From an uncultured Prevotella sp. (lineage in GTDB: Bacteria > Bacteroidota > Bacteroidia > Bacteroidales > Bacteroidaceae): a DNA stretch of 22,735 nucleotides. Made by a program: the position numbers and the translations under genes. The stretch covers positions 1 to 22,735 of the forward strand of contig CAKQDG010000030.1 of assembly GCA_934219025.1 (NCBI GenBank). The letters run 5' to 3'. The notes below the pieces were generated by a model. It was given only the letters and a program-made list of their open reading frames with translations, made no database searches and had not been told where the DNA came from. This document shows, in pieces, positions 7,168 to 15,733 of this stretch; the first letter of the stretch is position 1; each line of letters starts with the position of its first letter.

Positions 7168-7962
7168 TCACCTCACCGTAATATGGAAACAGCCTTGCTT
7201 CACCTCATACTTTATGTAGCAACGGTTTTTCACACGCATATCACGCAGCACTTCACTCAAGACCCATTTCAAAGTGTCGTTTCTAACGGCTCGGCGAGGA
7301 TTGGCATCAGGATCGCTCACCGTGGTATAGCGATTGTAGCAGATGTCAAACGTAGTGCCATACAGATGACAGGAATTGACAGTGGCGTTTCCGTTGCGGG
7401 TGCGCAGTTTGTCCACATCATCGTGAGTGCGCAACACACTGGTAATGATAAAGCGATGGAGCGGAACGTTCTTTATCTGCAAGCTGTCAAAAAAGCTCTT
7501 GCCAATGTCATTGAGCAATATCGCAGCCCGAGGAACAAGATAAGGAATACTGCTCTTCAACTTGTCTACGGTATAAAACGGACTTGCACCCACATATACA
7601 AGCTCCTTCTTCCTATGTTCCGCATCAGCGCGATTCAAAACAGGCTTCACACCATATTTCCGGGCCGACTCCAACTGAACGCTATTGCTGTCAGGGAAAG
7701 CATCACCAAAATTCGGAACGCTGTAAATGCGGTTCTTCACGAGATTGCCATCTGAATCAAAAAAACGCGAAGGCTTGCCGTTGTCCACTGTTGGAACCGA
7801 CATATCCACACTGTCGGCATCCACCATAACATCCGCACTATCAGCCTTGCCATCCCCCTGTTGTCTGTCAGCGGCAATACCGGGTTTCATACAACGCACA
7901 ATAGCAAGAACAATAACTATTGAAATAAAAAGTGCAAGATATCTATTTTTTGTAACTTTCAT
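7168..7962 (-). CDS. Membrane-anchored LAS/M15-type peptidase-like protein (DUF5715-like)
   Basis: This 264-residue protein has a single N-terminal membrane anchor (residues 8-24). Residues ~30-110 are low in complexity and acidic, and a C-terminal domain of about 150 residues follows. That domain has the LAS/M15 metallopeptidase pattern: ITSVLRT (R178), NSCHLYGTTFDI giving H199 and D206 in the SxHxxGxxxD arrangement, and a final His (H260) in GCFHITVR. These would be the zinc ligands of a D-Ala-D-Ala carboxypeptidase or related peptidoglycan hydrolase acting in the periplasm. The family is common in Bacteroidetes and often annotated DUF5715. A lipoprotein is unlikely because the residues before C24 (IVR) do not fit a lipobox. 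A TACCTTTG -7 box lies 22 bp upstream of the start. Peptidase activity is inferred from the motif spacing only. Confidence 0.75.
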   Translation of the reverse strand: MKVTKNRYLALFISIVIVLAIVRCMKPGIAADRQQGDGKADSADVMVDADSVDMSVPTVDNGKPSRFFDSDGNLVKNRIYSVPNFGDAFPDSNSVQLESARKYGVKPVLNRADAEHRKKELVYVGASPFYTVDKLKSSIPYLVPRAAILLNDIGKSFFDSLQIKNVPLHRFIITSVLRTHDDVDKLRTRNGNATVNSCHLYGTTFDICYNRYTTVSDPDANPRRAVRNDTLKWVLSEVLRDMRVKNRCYIKYEVKQGCFHITVR

Positions 7963-7983
7963 TATTCCCTATTTTTTGGAACG

Positions 7984-7991
7984 CAAAGGTA
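7984..7991 (-). promoter_or_regulatory. -7 box of the peptidase-like gene (TACCTTTG)
   Basis: TACCTTTG on the minus strand fits TAnnTTTG and lies 22 bp upstream of the ATG at 7962. No clear TTG occurs at the expected -33 distance. Confidence 0.4.
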
Positions 7992-8108
7992 ATGTAAATT
8001 AAGAGAAAAAAGAAAAGATTTGTGCATTTCTTTACCAAGAAAAGAATTATCATAAGATTAAGAGAATGCAAAAAAAACAAAATCAACAATTCATTGAAGA
8101 AATTTTAT

Positions 8109-8116
8109 TAACTTTG
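8109..8116 (+). promoter_or_regulatory. -7 box of the T9SS type B protein/uvrA operon (TAACTTTG)
   Basis: TAACTTTG fits TAnnTTTG and is identical to the box of the rlmD promoter. Transcription would start near 8122, leaving about 20 nt before the ATG at 8142 and only about 8 nt before the ATG at 8130. No well-placed -33 TTG is seen. Confidence 0.45.
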
Positions 8117-8129
8117 CAATCTAATATAA

Positions 8130-8873
8130 ATGTTATTCAGAATGACAATATACAAAAGATTATTATTCTTGTCGATACTCATGACGACAACAATAGCCCA
8201 CGCCGATATAAACGACGAAACTCCTACCATCAATCCCACGGCAACATACACCAGCATCGATGGTGAAGAAACGGAAAGCAACGAGATGTCTGGTCAGGCT
8301 CCACTCATTGGGAAATTCAAGACCAATCCAAGCAATGTGGGCGACTACACTGCCACATACGAATGGCGCTTCACAAAAGAAGGAGAAACGACACCTTATC
8401 TTACACGATATGAAGAAGATACAGAATATACGTTTACAAAAGCAGGAAGCCACAGCATTGTAGTCTACGCCACATTTACAAAAGGAAACGACGTTATCCA
8501 ATACGGACAGGAATACTGGAGCGAAGTATCCCCACTACGCGTTACTATAAGCGAAAGCAAACTGGAAATGCCCAATGCCTTCTCGCCAAACGGAGATGGG
8601 ATAAACGACATTTACAAGGCTAAAGACGGATACCAGTCGCTCGTGGAATTTCATGCCTACATCTTCAACAGATGGGGACAAAAGCTCTTTGAATGGACCA
8701 ACCCAGCCGACGGATGGGACGGAAAATACAAAGGAAAAGACGTGGCACAGGGCGTTTACTTCGTACTGGTAAAGGCGAAAGGCGCTGACGGCAAAACATA
8801 CAATATAAAGCGTGATGTAAACTTGCTCAGAGGCTTTACAGAATCAACAAACAACGGAGGTGCAACAGAATGA
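8130..8873 (+). CDS. Small secreted protein with T9SS type B (CHU_C/gliding motility-associated) C-terminal domain
   Basis: The 247-residue ORF has a signal peptide ([21 protein letters not shown], residues 5-25), a PKD-like beta region (~60-140) with [10 protein letters not shown] and HSIVVYATF, and a complete T9SS type B sorting domain (147-236). The latter shows [55 protein letters not shown] and a short tail. The domain directs export through the T9SS to the cell surface or medium. The better start is probably Met5 (8142), which begins the signal peptide cleanly and leaves a 20-nt leader after the promoter. Its stop overlaps the uvrA start (ATGA at 8870-8873), so uvrA probably depends on this transcript. 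The role of the exported part is unknown. Confidence 0.87.
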   Translation: MLFRMTIYKRLLFLSILMTTTIAHADINDETPTINPTATYTSIDGEETESNEMSGQAPLIGKFKTNPSNVGDYTATYEWRFTKEGETTPYLTRYEEDTEYTFTKAGSHSIVVYATFTKGNDVIQYGQEYWSEVSPLRVTISESKLEMPNAFSPNGDGINDIYKAKDGYQSLVEFHAYIFNRWGQKLFEWTNPADGWDGKYKGKDVAQGVYFVLVKAKGADGKTYNIKRDVNLLRGFTESTNNGGATE

Positions 8874-11698
8874 CACGAGAAGACGAAAACATAAACGTTT
8901 GGGGAGCACGCGTGCACAATCTGAAAAACATCGACGTGGAAATACCGCGAAACAGTCTTACCGTAATAACGGGGTTGAGTGGTTCCGGAAAATCATCACT
9001 TGCCTTTGACACGATCTTTGCTGAAGGACAACGCAGGTATATTGAAACTTTTTCTGCATATGCGAGGAATTTTCTCGGAGGAATGGAACGTCCAGACGTT
9101 GACAAGATTACAGGACTCAGTCCCGTAATAAGCATCGAACAGAAAACCACAAACAAGAATCCGCGTTCTACCGTTGGCACTACAACTGAAATATACGACT
9201 TTCTGCGTCTGCTCTATGCACGCGCAGGAACGGCATACAGCTACGTTACCGGCGAGAAGATGGTGAAATACACAGAAGAGGAAGTTCTGAAAATGATTCT
9301 TGCAGATTATGGCAACAAAAAAATTTTCATCCTCGCACCTCTCGTAAGAAACAGAAAAGGACACTACAGGGAACTGTTTGAAAACATGAGAAAGAAGGGC
9401 TACCTTTATGTAAGGGTAGACGAGGAAATCACAGAGATAACAAGCGGAATGAAGCTCGACCGCTACAAAAACCATAACATAGAAGTGGTAATCGACAAGC
9501 TGCAGGTGCACCCAAAAGACGATGAGCGGCTGCGCAAAAGCGTAGAAACGGCAATGCGCCAAGGCGACGGTTTGATGATGATTATGGACAAAGACAGCGG
9601 CAAGGCAAAATACTATAGCAAACGACTAATGTGTCCCACATCGGGCATTGCATATGGAGATCCTGCCCCAAACAAATTTTCTTTCAACTCACCCGAAGGA
9701 GCCTGCCCGCGGTGCAAGGGTCTGGGCATTGTAAACGAACTGGATTTGGAAAAAATCATTCCAGACCGCAACTTGTCAATCTACGAAGGAGGAATATTGC
9801 CACTTGGAAAATACAAAAACCAGATGATTTTCTGGCAAATCGGCGCCATCCTTGAAGAAGGTGGCTGCAAACTTAAGACACCGATAAAAGATATCCCGGA
9901 AGACACTCTAAACGACATTCTTTATGGAAAGATAGAGAAAATAAAAATCCGAAAGGAAGTGGTACACACTTCCACTGACTATTTCGTGGAATTCGACGGA
10001 CTGGTGAAATACATACAGTCGGCCATTGAAAACGACGACAGCAAGGAAGCCCAGAAATGGTCTGACCAGTTTATGAGCATAAAGCAATGCCCGGAATGTC
10101 ACGGTGGAAGACTGAACAAAGAATCTTTGTCCTACAAGATATGGAACAAAAACATATCTGAAGTTGCCGATATGGACATAAGCGAACTTTACCACTGGCT
10201 GGACGAAGCCGAGAAACATCTCGACAACAAGCAGCGACACATTGCAGAAGAAATTCTAAAAGAAATACGCTCAAGAATAAAGTTCATACTCGACGTAGGG
10301 CTAAACTATCTGTCGCTCAACCGACAATCTATTTCTCTGTCGGGCGGCGAGAGCCAGCGCATCCGCCTTGCCACCCAGATCGGCTCGCAACTTGTCAATG
10401 TGTTATACATACTCGACGAGCCAAGTATCGGACTGCACCAGCGTGACAACGAGCGGTTGATAAACTCTCTGAAAGAACTTCGCGATATGGGAAACACTGT
10501 AATTGTAGTAGAACACGACCGCGATATGATGCTGAATGCCGACTATATCGTGGACATTGGCCCAGGTGCCGGAAGGAAAGGCGGTGAAGTGGTTTTCCAA
10601 GGCACCCCCGAAGACATACTCCAGAAAGACAGCGTAACAAGTGAATACCTAAGCGGAAAGAGAAAAATAGAAATACCCGAAATCCGCCGCAAGGGGAACG
10701 GCAAAAGTATATACATACACGGGGCAAGCGGAAATAATCTGAAAGACATTGACGTGGAATTTCCACTCGGCGAGCTTGTCGTCGTGACAGGGGTCAGCGG
10801 TAGCGGAAAATCTACCCTCATAAACGAAACCTTACAACCGATACTGAGCAAACACTTTTATCGCTCTTTGAAAGAACCTATGCCCTACACTAGCATAGAA
10901 GGAATAGAGAATATTGACAAAGTGGTAAATGTGGACCAATCCCCTATCGGAAGAACTCCACGCTCCAACCCTGCCACATACACCGGAGTGTTCAGCGACA
11001 TTCGCTCTTTGTTCGTAAACTTGCCAGAAGCAAAAATCCGAGGATACAAGCCCGGACGTTTCTCGTTCAACGTAAAAGGCGGACGATGTGAAGCTTGTGG
11101 GGGCAATGGTTATAAGACCATCGAGATGAACTTTCTGCCCGACGTTATGGTGCCATGTGAAGTATGCCACGGCAAGCGCTACAACCGCGAGACTCTGGAA
11201 GTGAGATACAAGGGCAAAAGCATAGCCGATGTATTGGACATGACAGTCAATCAAGCCGTGGAATTTTTCGAGAACGTGCCGGAGATACTGCGCAAAATAA
11301 AGACGATACAGGAAGTGGGACTGGGCTACATAAAGCTCGGACAACCATCTACCACCCTATCCGGCGGCGAATGTCAGCGCATGAAACTTGCCACAGAACT
11401 GAGCAAACGCGACACGGGAAAGACGATGTATATTCTTGACGAACCAACGACAGGTCTGCACTTTGAAGACATCCGCATATTGATGAACGTGCTTGAAAAA
11501 CTTGTGGATAAGGGTAACACAGTTATTATTATTGAGCACAATCTCGACGTAATAAAACTGGCCGACTATATCATAGATATGGGACCGGAAGGCGGTCGTG
11601 GTGGCGGACAAGTTATGGCCACCGGCACACCGGAAGAAGTTGCCGCCAGCGGCAAAGGTTTCACTGCACGGTTTATAAAGGAGGAACTGGAGAGGTGA
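8870..11698 (+). CDS. uvrA: UvrABC excinuclease subunit A
   Basis: This 942-residue protein is a full-length UvrA, the DNA-damage-sensing ATPase of nucleotide excision repair. It has two ABC ATPase modules: Walker [10 protein letters not shown] (35-43) and a second [12 protein letters not shown] signatures LSGGESQR (L490) and LSGGECQR (L830), and Walker B segments [14 protein letters not shown] and [14 protein letters not shown]. The C-terminal zinc module is intact (C740, C743, C763, C766 in CEAC/CEVC). The first zinc module is altered: C255 is followed by S258 where a second Cys is expected, before C279 and C282. This looks like a feature of Bacteroidetes UvrA rather than damage. Start choice follows the 4-bp ATGA overlap with the upstream secreted-protein gene, implying translational coupling. 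It acts in the cytosol with UvrB and UvrC. Confidence 0.97.
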   Translation: MTREDENINVWGARVHNLKNIDVEIPRNSLTVITGLSGSGKSSLAFDTIFAEGQRRYIETFSAYARNFLGGMERPDVDKITGLSPVISIEQKTTNKNPRSTVGTTTEIYDFLRLLYARAGTAYSYVTGEKMVKYTEEEVLKMILADYGNKKIFILAPLVRNRKGHYRELFENMRKKGYLYVRVDEEITEITSGMKLDRYKNHNIEVVIDKLQVHPKDDERLRKSVETAMRQGDGLMMIMDKDSGKAKYYSKRLMCPTSGIAYGDPAPNKFSFNSPEGACPRCKGLGIVNELDLEKIIPDRNLSIYEGGILPLGKYKNQMIFWQIGAILEEGGCKLKTPIKDIPEDTLNDILYGKIEKIKIRKEVVHTSTDYFVEFDGLVKYIQSAIENDDSKEAQKWSDQFMSIKQCPECHGGRLNKESLSYKIWNKNISEVADMDISELYHWLDEAEKHLDNKQRHIAEEILKEIRSRIKFILDVGLNYLSLNRQSISLSGGESQRIRLATQIGSQLVNVLYILDEPSIGLHQRDNERLINSLKELRDMGNTVIVVEHDRDMMLNADYIVDIGPGAGRKGGEVVFQGTPEDILQKDSVTSEYLSGKRKIEIPEIRRKGNGKSIYIHGASGNNLKDIDVEFPLGELVVVTGVSGSGKSTLINETLQPILSKHFYRSLKEPMPYTSIEGIENIDKVVNVDQSPIGRTPRSNPATYTGVFSDIRSLFVNLPEAKIRGYKPGRFSFNVKGGRCEACGGNGYKTIEMNFLPDVMVPCEVCHGKRYNRETLEVRYKGKSIADVLDMTVNQAVEFFENVPEILRKIKTIQEVGLGYIKLGQPSTTLSGGECQRMKLATELSKRDTGKTMYILDEPTTGLHFEDIRILMNVLEKLVDKGNTVIIIEHNLDVIKLADYIIDMGPEGGRGGGQVMATGTPEEVAASGKGFTARFIKEELER

Positions 11699-11720
11699 AG
11701 TTGAATAGTAAAAGGAAAAT

Positions 11721-11764
11721 ATATGGAGCTATAAATTCCATATGATTGGATTATAGCTCTATAT
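11721..11764. terminator. Palindromic hairpin after uvrA, same family as 19687-19731
   Basis: ATATGGAGCTATAA (11721-11734) pairs with 11751-11764 (one G-T pair in 14) around a 16-nt loop. It is 23 bp after the uvrA stop and is followed by AT-rich sequence, so it may terminate uvrA. The loop holds TGATTGG, the inverse of CCAATCA in the second copy, so the two copies are oppositely oriented members of one repeat family. Confidence 0.65.
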
Positions 11765-11781
11765 ATTATATACAATGTAAG

Positions 11782-11856
11782 ATTTCCCAGAAATATATAG
11801 TTGCCGAAATTGTGAAAGTATCATTTTCCTTTATTACCTTCTACTACATCAGTAGA
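11782..11856 (-). pseudogene. Decayed fragment of an Rhs C-terminal tip
   Basis: Sixty-three of 75 bases match the stretch 12842-12916 of the intact Rhs gene, in the same orientation. Translated, the fragment reads STDVVEGNKGK, stop, YFHNFGNYIFLGN against SNDVVKGNNGKLYFRNFNNHIFQGN in the intact tip. An in-frame TGA replaces the Leu codon, and homology fades within about 15 bp on the 5' side and stops at once on the 3' side. It lies directly downstream of the putative immunity gene, the usual location of displaced Rhs/CDI orphan tips. The rest of 11857-11920 shows nothing recognisable. Confidence 0.75.
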
Positions 11857-11920
11857 CATGGATTCTTTGATTTTTGATTTCATCTTATGACTTCCATCAT
11901 TTCAGGTCGTGAACGATTCC

Positions 11921-12466
11921 CTACCACCAAAGTTTCAAAAAAACAAAGACAACAATAAGACAAGATGCAAAGAATACAAACAATGCCGTATATCGAAAGT
12001 CTTTAGGCTTGCGGTCTAGAGTTGTCAGCTTTTTTCCTTTCATCACAAAATTTTCAATTTTAGTAACACAGAATGATGCCATCAAGATACATACTAAAAG
12101 TACAGCAAATTTATAATTATATATCAGCTTGTTCAACACGTCTATATTCAGAAGACGCCTTAAAATACATACAATTTCTGCAAAGAAAAGAAACAACACA
12201 TAAGTAATATATCTTTCCACACTCCTTTGCAAAAGTCCTGAAATATCTTTACCATCAATTTTTTTAAATAAAATATAAGAATTCTCAATATACTGATTCA
12301 TTGTAAGCCCTTTTTTCTTTAAACCATTCTTCAAGAAAGGAAACACATGATACATAACGATATAAAACCATTTAGCTACAGGAAAAGCCAATGAAAAAAA
12401 AACTTTATTGAGTTTTGCTCCAAAAAAATATGTACCAGAAAATAAATAAATCAAAATTTTTTTCAT
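11921..12466 (-). CDS. Small multi-span membrane protein, putative immunity protein for the Rhs tip
   Basis: I do not recognise this 181-residue protein from a named family. It is very basic and hydrophobic, with a hydrophobic N-terminal segment (22-45) and three clear membrane spans at about 86-103, 119-136 and 159-179, ending ...FLKLWW. A hydrophilic stretch (46-85) separates the N-terminal segment from the spans, and KGKKLTTLDRKPKD forms a basic loop. It starts 15 bp after the Rhs stop on the same strand, the standard place for an immunity gene of a polymorphic toxin. A membrane-embedded immunity protein would fit the glycine-zipper, probably membrane-active, end of the Rhs protein. The role is inferred from position and hydrophobicity only; an unrelated membrane protein is possible. 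Confidence 0.65.
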   Translation of the reverse strand: MKKILIYLFSGTYFFGAKLNKVFFSLAFPVAKWFYIVMYHVFPFLKNGLKKKGLTMNQYIENSYILFKKIDGKDISGLLQRSVERYITYVLFLFFAEIVCILRRLLNIDVLNKLIYNYKFAVLLVCILMASFCVTKIENFVMKGKKLTTLDRKPKDFRYTALFVFFASCLIVVFVFLKLWW

Positions 12467-12481
12467 TTCAATATCAATAAT

Positions 12482-15400
12482 TTAAGTCAAACATATAACC
12501 CCTGCTACAGCTCCTCCCAATTCTGTCCCAAGCCATCCAACCCCTATACTTCCAACAATTTCACCACCAACATAGGCAAAACCTGCACCTAAACCAGCAG
12601 TCGCACTTCCAAACATAAGACCAGAAATAGAACCAACAACTTTACCTCCATATATAGCACCAAGTTCACCGCCAAGAATTCTGCCATTGGCAACAACTGC
12701 AGCCCTTAGAAACTCCTTACTGTTTACCCCATACACATTTTTGGCATAAATAACAGAAGGCATTTCGCTGAGGACACTTATTATCCCACCAAAAGCTTTT
12801 GCATGAGGTATGGTTTTAACGGGGTGTACTTTCACGTGCTGATTACCCTGAAATATATGGTTATTGAAATTGCGAAAGTATAATTTTCCATTATTACCTT
12901 TTACAACATCATTAGATATGATTTCTTCTGAAGTACATATTGCAGCAGCAGCTGTTGCAATACCGAATCCGGCTCTTCTATGTCCCCAAACGAGAACCTC
13001 TTCAAGTTCACCACCATTTATACAATCTTGTTTATCATATGAACCATCATGCATTAAATGATTAAAAAGACCTATCTGCATACCGTTTAAGACTCCATCA
13101 AAGAAATTACCCCCAGAGGCTAAAGAAGCCAAGCCACCCATTGCAGAAGACAATAGCCCCCTATAATCATCACTTACATTCAAGTTGTGTGTAAAAGAAC
13201 CTGTGCATGAAGATGCCACACCGGAAAAGACCCCCCGTGCAAAATTACCTCCGTTAAGTGAAGCAAAAGTACCGGTGGAAATGCCATGAGTTCCAGCTCT
13301 CAACAATTCGTGATCGAAACTTCCTGCACTTCCGAATGCCGTTCCTATACCATAAGTTGCAGCTGAACTTAATCCCCCATACAATGCCCCTCTCCAAACA
13401 TTATTTCCTTTTATTATTGCATTTTGAAAGCCCAAAATCGCTCCAAGTGCAACGCCAAACAACAATACGGATTCACCACTTGCATCTGTATACTTGAGTG
13501 GATTGTTCAAGCAATAGGAATACCGGTTAAAATTCTGTCTGGATTCCGGCAATTGAACATAATTATCAGGACTTAAGAACCTGCCAATCACTGGATCATA
13601 TACTCTACCGTTCATATCAATCAGATTGAAATCATTCAGCATTTCATGTCCTGTATATCCTCGGATAAAACCTATTTTATTCCTATTTACATACATTTTT
13701 CCCCATGGCGAATAAGACGCAGAGAACAGGCATTCACCATTTGCATCAAAAATATTTGTAACACTTCCTTGATGATCAGTGAACATATATAAGATTTTCG
13801 CATCAGTGTTACCGTCACGATAGTATAAAAGTCCGTTGCCAATGTAACGGAACTCACGTAATATGCCGTCTTCATCAATATCCTCGCCACCAGGTCCGAA
13901 GTATGTGGTCTGTTTCAGTATTCCATCCTTTCTCAATTCTGTAGAGGAACGTTGATTATCCGGACCATAATAATAGCAAAGCTCATATTTTTCACCATTT
14001 TCCTTTTCTTCCGATATGTTATCAACTTTGCCAATATTATTGTATATGATATCTTGCGGCATGACAGAAACAGCTCCATTCGAATTTTCTATCGATTCTA
14101 CAGCATGCGGATGAAATTCAGAATAAGAATAGCTGCCACTTTCAGAAGAAGATGTGATATTGCCGTCAGAAGAATATGCATAAGAAAAATCCATCAAGAT
14201 AGGACGGAAATTTCCCCAAATAGCACTGCCAATAGTTCCAGCGGCAAACATACCGGAGTCATCCATATTCTGAAAGGAGCCAACGCCCCCGATTCCGATG
14301 TTTGAAATCTGCCTTTTAACACGATTATAAGATATTAGCCTGTCAAATTCATCAAAACCGAACTTCTCACCGTATCCTGCTCCAGGTAATTCACGAGAAA
14401 GGAGATTTCCTTTTACAGGATCAAATTTATACTTGGCACTGCAAACTTCTTTGTCACCTTGAAATAAAGCAGACAATAACAACATTCCTTGTTCTGATTC
14501 CTGTTTCGTAAATTTAAATTTATCCGAAAACATTTTTCCGGTATAAGTAAGTCCGTCATCTTTAACAAATTTCCAAATAGTACTGTCACCTATCAATTTT
14601 TCCACACAGTTTCCATAAGAATCAAGAACATTGTTGACAACCAAACCGTTGGAGAATTTTTCAGACGTGACGTTACCAGCCCTGTCATAAGAGAACCTCT
14701 TGTACATGACATATCCGTCCCGTACGGTATGCATACTTGTCAATATTCTTCCGAACTTGTCATACGAATAATCTATCCGGCTGTCGTCATGCTGCATTGA
14801 AATCACTTTGCCATACCTGTTTCTTGAATATATTGTTTCGTCCATTGCCCCCGAAGTGGAACACAGCTGTCCAAAGCAATCATAACTGTTTCTTGTAGTT
14901 ACACCCCTTCCGTCAATGTGCTTCAGGAGCTTTCCTTCACAGTCATATTCATAAGTATTTTTCCCAGCATCAGGATCATAAAGCACTGTACGATTACCAG
15001 CTCCGTCATATTCCACAGAAATAGTGTAGCCTCCACTTTTTACGCAACTTGGCTTACCATTTGAGTAGTAATTGTATTCCACAGAAGAAACAGGGTCTTC
15101 AGAACTTTTCAGATTACCCATTGCATCAAATTTTCTTGTATAGTTCCTTCCGTTGTCATCAACCGTTACGCTCCTATTACCATACACATATAATTTTTGG
15201 CTACCGGTGTTTAAACGTTCAGACAGGATACGCCCGCGTTTATCGTATTCAAAAGTTTTTTCTTTTTTCAACTTTCCGTTTAAGAGCTTTATGGCGGATA
15301 TATTGCCATACTTGTCATAAGAAGTCTCTATTATGGACTTTAAATTGCCTGCCCCTATGGTCTCCTTGTGAATTTCCCTGTTACATGTATCAAACCACGT

Positions 15401-15733
15401 CTTTACCCAAGGCATTCCCGGTGAATAGTCTATTTTATACCATAGTCCATAACCTTCCGTGTCCCATCCTGTTGCTGTTCCTGTTGGAAGACCTGTTGGC
15501 GAAACACTTAGTATCCGGTTTCCATAACAATCATAATTATAATACGTCGTTAACTCTCCATCCCCGTATGTAAGATCCTTTTCGGATGTAACATTGCCAA
15601 AAGGATCGCACTCATACTCAACAACATACGAAGCAGGGATGGTATATGTTTTTTTTACAAAACACCCATTATAATCATATTCGTTTACCTTTATAAAATC
15701 AGCGACTCCATTTCCCTCTCTATGCATTTTCAC
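12482..15733 (-). CDS. Rhs/YD-repeat protein with polymorphic, glycine-zipper C-terminal tip (C-terminal half of a split SpvB-Rhs protein)
   Basis: The 1,083-residue reading frame holds many YD repeats over residues ~10-640 (YNYDCYGNRI, YDKYGNIS, YDRAGNVTSE), which build the Rhs beta-cocoon. The Rhs-associated core follows (~648-755), from DHQGSVTNIFD through GRVYDPVIGRFLSPDNYVQ to NRYSYCLNNPLKYTDASG. A Gly/Ser-rich pre-toxin stretch (~756-890, GGNFARGVFSG and GGNFFDGVLNGM) leads to a tip of about 190 residues. The tip's last ~75 residues are almost wholly small and hydrophobic, with repeated GxxxG-like spacing (GELGAIYGG, GSISGLMFG, GAGFAYVGGEIVGSIG). No known nuclease or deaminase motif is visible. 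The listed GTG start (15731-15733) is probably not native: the frame is open further upstream with SDTFGNAVKMHREGNG, a YD-like unit, so this is likely the continuation of the upstream ORF after a 1-nt deletion. Confidence 0.85.
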   Translation of the reverse strand: MKMHREGNGVADFIKVNEYDYNGCFVKKTYTIPASYVVEYECDPFGNVTSEKDLTYGDGELTTYYNYDCYGNRILSVSPTGLPTGTATGWDTEGYGLWYKIDYSPGMPWVKTWFDTCNREIHKETIGAGNLKSIIETSYDKYGNISAIKLLNGKLKKEKTFEYDKRGRILSERLNTGSQKLYVYGNRSVTVDDNGRNYTRKFDAMGNLKSSEDPVSSVEYNYYSNGKPSCVKSGGYTISVEYDGAGNRTVLYDPDAGKNTYEYDCEGKLLKHIDGRGVTTRNSYDCFGQLCSTSGAMDETIYSRNRYGKVISMQHDDSRIDYSYDKFGRILTSMHTVRDGYVMYKRFSYDRAGNVTSEKFSNGLVVNNVLDSYGNCVEKLIGDSTIWKFVKDDGLTYTGKMFSDKFKFTKQESEQGMLLLSALFQGDKEVCSAKYKFDPVKGNLLSRELPGAGYGEKFGFDEFDRLISYNRVKRQISNIGIGGVGSFQNMDDSGMFAAGTIGSAIWGNFRPILMDFSYAYSSDGNITSSSESGSYSYSEFHPHAVESIENSNGAVSVMPQDIIYNNIGKVDNISEEKENGEKYELCYYYGPDNQRSSTELRKDGILKQTTYFGPGGEDIDEDGILREFRYIGNGLLYYRDGNTDAKILYMFTDHQGSVTNIFDANGECLFSASYSPWGKMYVNRNKIGFIRGYTGHEMLNDFNLIDMNGRVYDPVIGRFLSPDNYVQLPESRQNFNRYSYCLNNPLKYTDASGESVLLFGVALGAILGFQNAIIKGNNVWRGALYGGLSSAATYGIGTAFGSAGSFDHELLRAGTHGISTGTFASLNGGNFARGVFSGVASSCTGSFTHNLNVSDDYRGLLSSAMGGLASLASGGNFFDGVLNGMQIGLFNHLMHDGSYDKQDCINGGELEEVLVWGHRRAGFGIATAAAAICTSEEIISNDVVKGNNGKLYFRNFNNHIFQGNQHVKVHPVKTIPHAKAFGGIISVLSEMPSVIYAKNVYGVNSKEFLRAAVVANGRILGGELGAIYGGKVVGSISGLMFGSATAGLGAGFAYVGGEIVGSIGVGWLGTELGGAVAGVICLT

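Noticed and set aside
8066..8266. Open frame beginning MQKKQNQQF upstream of the T9SS type B gene
   Set aside because: It overlaps the promoter and signal peptide of the T9SS gene in another frame, and its later part is low-quality His/Arg/Asn-rich sequence typical of a shadow frame.
15730..15733. 4-bp GTGA overlap as translational coupling between SpvB and Rhs genes
   Set aside because: The Rhs frame stays open upstream of this GTG with a YD-like unit, so the overlap is better explained by a frameshift in one gene.
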